From Gemmatimonadota bacterium (GTDB lineage: Bacteria > Gemmatimonadota > Gemmatimonadetes > Gemmatimonadales > Gemmatimonadaceae): 5,241 nt of DNA. Position 1 is the stretch's first letter. Each line of letters starts with the position of its first letter. The stretch is taken from positions 1 through 5,241 of the forward strand of contig JAQBPZ010000330.1 of assembly GCA_028287225.1 (NCBI GenBank), in the 5' to 3' direction. Below the pieces are notes generated by a model. It was not told where the DNA came from. It did not search any database and was given only the letters and a program-made list of their open reading frames with translations. Positions 1 through 5,241 of the stretch are shown here, piece after piece. A program made the translations under genes and the position numbers.

Positions 1-401
1 CGTCGGCCGTCGCCGGGGCAGGGGGCGGCAGCGGCGCCGACGGCTCGGCAGGTGCTGGTCCCGGCTCCGGCGGCGGCGTGGGATCGGGGGTCGGCACGGG
101 ACGCGGGAGCAGCAACGGGCCCGGGACCGGCGGCGGCACGGCCACCGATTACTCGCCGCAGCCGATCGCGATGTTCCTCCCGCCGCTTCCGCCCCCGGCC
201 CGCGTCCGCGGCTTCCGCTTCACCGCCGAATTCGACGTGGACTCCACCGGCAAGGTCCTGGACTACAAGTTCACCGAGACCCCGGATGCGGCGTACAACC
301 GCCAGCTGAACAACCTGATGCGCACCATCCGATTTCGGCCCGGAACCCGCGCGGATGGCACGCCGGTTCGCGCGAAGGCGCAGCTCGGGTACGACTTCTA
401 G
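1..401 (+). CDS. TonB-like C-terminal domain protein, 3' part only (start lies upstream)
   Basis: The reading frame is open from base 3 (SAVAGAGGG...) to the TAG at 399-401, giving 132 visible residues. A GTG at 78 is in frame, but the same Gly-rich composition continues upstream of it, so the gene most likely starts outside the window. The first 45 visible residues are about half glycine with Ser, Ala and Thr, which looks like a flexible periplasmic spacer. Then comes a short Pro-rich stretch (LPPLPPPARVRG) and a compact C-terminal domain. In it, FRFTAEFDVDSTGKVLDYKF matches the family pattern of a strand with a D-x-x-G turn, NRQLNNLMRTIRFRPG matches the helix ending in x-F-x-P, and ADGTPVRAKAQLGYDF matches the 'G-x-P-V' final strand. 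TonB proteins pass proton-motive energy to outer-membrane receptors, and many paralogues with this fold have no known partner. The N-terminal membrane anchor is not visible. The domain call is fairly firm; true TonB function is uncertain. Confidence 0.75.
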   Translation, partial: SAVAGAGGGSGADGSAGAGPGSGGGVGSGVGTGRGSSNGPGTGGGTATDYSPQPIAMFLPPLPPPARVRGFRFTAEFDVDSTGKVLDYKFTETPDAAYNRQLNNLMRTIRFRPGTRADGTPVRAKAQLGYDF

Positions 402-567
402 CGCGGCCCAAACGCGGCGTTGCACCAACGCACGCGGCGCTGGAAAAGAGGCCACGCTCGCGGTCTAGCGGTACCTGTGGTGCCCCCCTACATTTTGCGG
501 GATTCCTCACCGAAAAACGCCGCCGGCACTCGCCGTCGACGCCCTACTCGCTTTTTCCCCCGCCTGC
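402..567 (+). other. Intergenic gap between the TonB-like gene and the first permease
   Basis: This 166-base gap holds one clear hairpin near its left end and no convincing ORF. I looked for sigma70-type -35/-10 pairs and found none at acceptable spacing. TACATTTT at 489-496 resembles an AT-rich -10 element, or the Bacteroidota-type TAnnTTTG box, but no matching upstream box is visible. If the three downstream genes form an operon, its promoter most likely lies here. The 3' end is pyrimidine-rich (CTTTTTCCCCCGCCTGC) and has no Shine-Dalgarno sequence before the ATG at 568. Confidence 0.4.
413..436 (+). terminator. Hairpin after the TonB-like gene, possible terminator or 3'-end stabiliser without U-tract
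   Basis: GCGTTG (417-422) pairs perfectly with CAACGC (426-431) around a CAC loop. After a single bulged A at 432 the stem extends by CGCG (413-416) pairing with CGCG (433-436), giving 10 base pairs in all. It begins 12 bases after the TAG at 399-401, where a 3'-end structure would be expected. No T-run follows (the next bases are GCGCTGGAAAAGAGG), so it is not a classical intrinsic terminator. It could protect the mRNA 3' end or act in U-tract-independent termination. The pairing is seen directly; the function is inferred. Confidence 0.45.
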
Positions 568-2085
568 ATGAGCAGCTCGGCCGTTTCGACCGACGCCACG
601 CCGCAGTCCGGCACTGGATTCGTCAAAGCGATGTCCCTGACCGATGCGACGATGCTCGTCGCCGGTTCGATGATCGGGTCGGGAATCTTCATCGTCTCCG
701 CCAGCATGGCGCGCGGCGTTCCCTCGCCGCTCTGGCTCATGCTCGCATGGGTCCTCTCGAGCGTCATGACGGTCCTCGGCGCCCTCGCGTACGGCGAGCT
801 CGCGGCGATGTATCCCCGGGCGGGCGGCCAGTACGTCTTCCTGCGCGAGTCCATGGGTCCCCTCATGGGCTTTCTTTATGGCTGGACCTTCTTCATCGTC
901 ATCCAGACGGGCACCATCGCCGCCGTCGCCGTCGCCTTCGGGCGCTTCCTCGGCGTGCTGTTCCCCGGCATCTCGCCCGACTTCTACACCTGGTTCCCGC
1001 GCGCCGACGTCTGCGTCGCCATGCTCGGCTGCACCGATCCCGCCAACGCGATCACCCTCGGCCTCAACCCCCAGCGGCTCGTCGGCCTGCTGAGCGTCGC
1101 GGTGCTCACCTGGGTGAACCTGCGCGGCGTGCGCGAGGGCAAGCTGGTGCAGACCACGCTGACCTCCATCAAGACGCTCGCGCTGGCGCTGCTCATCATC
1201 CTCGGCCTCACCGTCGGCCGCAACGCCACGGCGATCGCGGCCAACTTCAGCGCCGGCAACTTCAGCGGGGAGTGGACGCTCGGCTACACGCTCGTCGTGG
1301 CGTTCGGGGCGGCAATGGTGGGGTCGCTCTTCTCGAGCGACGCCTGGAACGGCGTGACCTTCGCCGCGGCCGAGGTGAAGAACCCCGCGCGCAACCTGCC
1401 GCTCGCGCTGGTGATGGGCACGGGGCTCGTCTGCGTGCTGTACATCCTCGCCAACCTCGCGTACCTCAGCGTGCTGCCCTTCGGCGGCGTCGCGGAGGGC
1501 GCGACCGTGGTGGCGCGCGGCATCCAGCACGCCACGCAGGACCGCGTGGCGACGGCGGTGGTGGAGACGATCTTCGGCGTGAGCGCGGCGACGATCATGG
1601 CGGTGGCCATCCTGGTCTCCACCTTCGGCTGCAACAACGGGCTGATTCTGTCGGGCGCGCGGGTCCTCTACGCCATGGCGGGGGACGGGCTGTTCTTCCG
1701 CAAGGCGGGCACGCTCAACCGGAACAACGTGCCGGCCTTCGCGCTGGTCGTGCAGTCGGTGTGGACCGCGCTGCTCTGCCTCACCGGCACCTACAACCAG
1801 CTCCTGAACTACGTCATCTTCGCCGCGCTGCTGTTCTACGTGTTCACCACCGTGGGACTGTTCCTGCTGCGCGCGCGCCGTCCGGACCTCCCGCGCCCCT
1901 ATCGCGCGGTGGGCTATCCGGTGCTGCCGGCGCTGTACATCCTCCTGTGCTGCGGAGTGATGGTGTTGCTCCTGCTCTCGCCGACCACGCGCACCGAGTC
2001 CATCTCGGGCATCGTGCTGGTGCTGATCGGGATTCCGGTGTTCTACCTCTGGCGCCGCGCCGAGCGCCTCGCCGTCGCGACCTGA
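568..2085 (+). CDS. APC-superfamily amino acid permease (complete, 505 aa)
   Basis: This is an inner-membrane amino acid transporter with the LeuT-type fold, expected to have 12 membrane helices. The unwound TM1 substrate motif is GSMIGSGIFIV (residues 33-43). TM2 ends in the family motif YGELAAMYPRAGGQY (75-89). The TM6 region reads SSDAWNGVTFAAAEVKNPARNLP (256-278), with the usual E-x-K-N-P-x-R-N-L-P exit loop. A later motif, GARVLYAMAGDGLFF, matches the TM8 loop (R-x-x-Y-A-M-A-x-D-G), and RPYRAVGYPVLP precedes the last helices. The length is typical. The pattern resembles LAT/SteT-like exchangers and related bacterial amino acid/polyamine antiporters; substrate and coupling (exchange or H+ symport) cannot be read from sequence. 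ATG 568 is preferred over in-frame ATG 631 (Met22) because the latter would leave almost nothing before TM1; earlier in-frame starts would be only TTG or CTG. No Shine-Dalgarno is present. The gene lies 43 bases upstream of hppA. Confidence 0.93.
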   Translation: MSSSAVSTDATPQSGTGFVKAMSLTDATMLVAGSMIGSGIFIVSASMARGVPSPLWLMLAWVLSSVMTVLGALAYGELAAMYPRAGGQYVFLRESMGPLMGFLYGWTFFIVIQTGTIAAVAVAFGRFLGVLFPGISPDFYTWFPRADVCVAMLGCTDPANAITLGLNPQRLVGLLSVAVLTWVNLRGVREGKLVQTTLTSIKTLALALLIILGLTVGRNATAIAANFSAGNFSGEWTLGYTLVVAFGAAMVGSLFSSDAWNGVTFAAAEVKNPARNLPLALVMGTGLVCVLYILANLAYLSVLPFGGVAEGATVVARGIQHATQDRVATAVVETIFGVSAATIMAVAILVSTFGCNNGLILSGARVLYAMAGDGLFFRKAGTLNRNNVPAFALVVQSVWTALLCLTGTYNQLLNYVIFAALLFYVFTTVGLFLLRARRPDLPRPYRAVGYPVLPALYILLCCGVMVLLLLSPTTRTESISGIVLVLIGIPVFYLWRRAERLAVAT

Positions 2086-2128
2086 CCGGTCCGGCGATCT
2101 TCGTTCGAATCCCCACCCTCCCCGCAAC

Positions 2129-4315
<2,187 letters not shown>

Positions 4316-4335
4316 GGAACCGGTCACCAGCCAGC

Positions 4336-5241
4336 ATGAAAGCACTTTTTGCACGCAAGCCGATCGCGGTGATCGAGGACGACCCGTCAGGACTCAAGCG
4401 GGTCCTTGGCGCGGGCGACCTCGTGATGCTCGCGATCGGTGCCGTGATCGGCGCGGGGATCTTCGGGGCCATCGGCACCGCCGCCGCGGGACAGATCAGC
4501 GCGACGGGCGAGGTGATCCGCCAGCCGGCCGGCCCCGCGCTCGTGTTCTCGTTCCTCCTGCTCGGCGGGGTCTGCGCCCTGGCCGCGCTCTGCTATGCCG
4601 AGCTGGCGTCGATGATCCCGCAGGCCGGCAGCGCGTACGCCTATGCGTATGCCACGCTCGGCGAGCTCGTGGCGTGGATCATCGGGTGGGATCTCATCCT
4701 CGAGTACGCGGTCGGCAACGTGGCGGTCGCCATCTCCTGGGCCGACTACTTCAAGACCCTCACCGGGGGACTGCTGCATATCCCGGTGTGGCTCACGACC
4801 GGCTACCGTACCGCGCTCCTGAGTGCGGATCCCGGCGTCCACTCGCTGCTGCAGACCGCACCGCACATCGCCGGGATCCCCATCCTGGTGAACCTGCCGG
4901 CGGCGACGATCGTGCTGCTCGTCACCTTGGTGCTGCTGCGCGGGGCCAAGGAGAGCGCGCGGGCGAACAACATCATGGTCGGCGTGAAGCTGCTCGCGCT
5001 GGCGCTCTTCGTGATCGCGGGCGCCACGAAGATCAACGGGGCCAACTACACTCCGTTCGCGCCGGGTGGGTTCACGGGCATCCACAACGGCGCGGCGATC
5101 GTGTTCTTCGCCTACATCGGCTTCGACGCGATCACCACGGCCGCCGAGGAGACGAAGAACCCCCAGCGCAACCTGCCCATCGGCATCCTAGGCGGGCTGG
5201 CGATCTGCACCATCATCAACGTGATCGTGGGCTTCGTGCTC
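4336..5241 (+). CDS. CAT-type cationic amino acid permease of the APC superfamily, 5' part (runs off the window)
   Basis: The frame is open from ATG 4336 to the window end, giving 302 residues without a stop. The N-terminus has the CAT-family layout: a short cytoplasmic tail, then LKRVLGAGDLVMLAIGAVIGAGIF (20-43), whose GAVIGAGIF is the unwound TM1 binding segment. CYAELASMIPQAGSAYAYAYATLGELVAWIIGWDLILEY (86-124) spans the TM2-TM3 region and is highly characteristic. FFAYIGFDAITTAAEETKNPQRNLPIGI (257-283) is the TM6 motif. The visible part reaches about TM7, and the remaining helices lie beyond the window. A hydrophilic insert (GQISATGEVIRQPAG, 52-66) separates TM1 from TM2, and a long periplasmic loop lies between TM3 and TM4. 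Its motifs differ clearly from those of the permease at 568-2085, so the two are not a recent duplication. Cationic substrates such as Arg or Lys are typical of the family, but many bacterial members carry neutral amino acids. The 20-base gap after hppA suggests co-transcription. Confidence 0.93.
   Translation, partial: MKALFARKPIAVIEDDPSGLKRVLGAGDLVMLAIGAVIGAGIFGAIGTAAAGQISATGEVIRQPAGPALVFSFLLLGGVCALAALCYAELASMIPQAGSAYAYAYATLGELVAWIIGWDLILEYAVGNVAVAISWADYFKTLTGGLLHIPVWLTTGYRTALLSADPGVHSLLQTAPHIAGIPILVNLPAATIVLLVTLVLLRGAKESARANNIMVGVKLLALALFVIAGATKINGANYTPFAPGGFTGIHNGAAIVFFAYIGFDAITTAAEETKNPQRNLPIGILGGLAICTIINVIVGFVL

Noticed and set aside
489..496. TACATTTT as a -10 promoter element
   Set aside because: No plausible -35 or -33 box lies at the right distance, so it is noted only in the gap description.
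2099..2115. CGTTCGAATCC before hppA, resembling a tRNA T-loop
   Set aside because: The flanks CTTCG and CCCCA do not form the five-pair T stem, and no other tRNA arms are present. The match is by chance.
4387..5085. A 232-codon - strand frame over the second permease
   Set aside because: Its composition is typical of an antisense shadow, and the + strand frame encodes a convincing CAT-type permease.

Overview
The window is about two-thirds G+C and carries four genes, all on the + strand: the 3' end of a TonB-like protein, a complete APC-superfamily amino acid permease, a complete membrane pyrophosphatase (hppA) and the 5' part of a second, different APC permease. The high GC, the lack of Shine-Dalgarno sequences before the starts, and my memory of similar permeases and pyrophosphatases suggest a Gemmatimonadota or Acidobacteriota-type Gram-negative bacterium. 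The TonB-like domain implies an outer membrane. This placement is inference and no marker gene in the window fixes it.

Layout: bases 1-401 encode a Gly-rich spacer followed by a TonB C-terminal-type domain. The gene starts upstream of the window. A 166-base gap follows, with a clear RNA hairpin just after the stop codon and no convincing promoter. The first permease (568-2085) is 43 bases upstream of hppA (2129-4315). The second permease starts only 20 bases after the hppA stop (4336) and runs off the window. These three tightly spaced co-directional genes probably form one transcription unit.

Working together (inference): the pyrophosphatase would use PPi from biosynthesis to export protons. 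The two flanking permeases belong to families that often use proton or substrate gradients to move amino acids. The cluster therefore looks like PPi-supported amino acid transport, although simple chance proximity is not excluded. The pyrophosphatase carries the K+-independent signature (Lys500/Thr503), which in known families goes with proton pumping.

I found no mobile element, CRISPR array, tRNA, rRNA or phage gene. The long open frames on the opposite strand and in alternative + frames are high-GC shadows of these genes. The window looks like ordinary core or transport metabolism, and I do not see an undescribed system in it.
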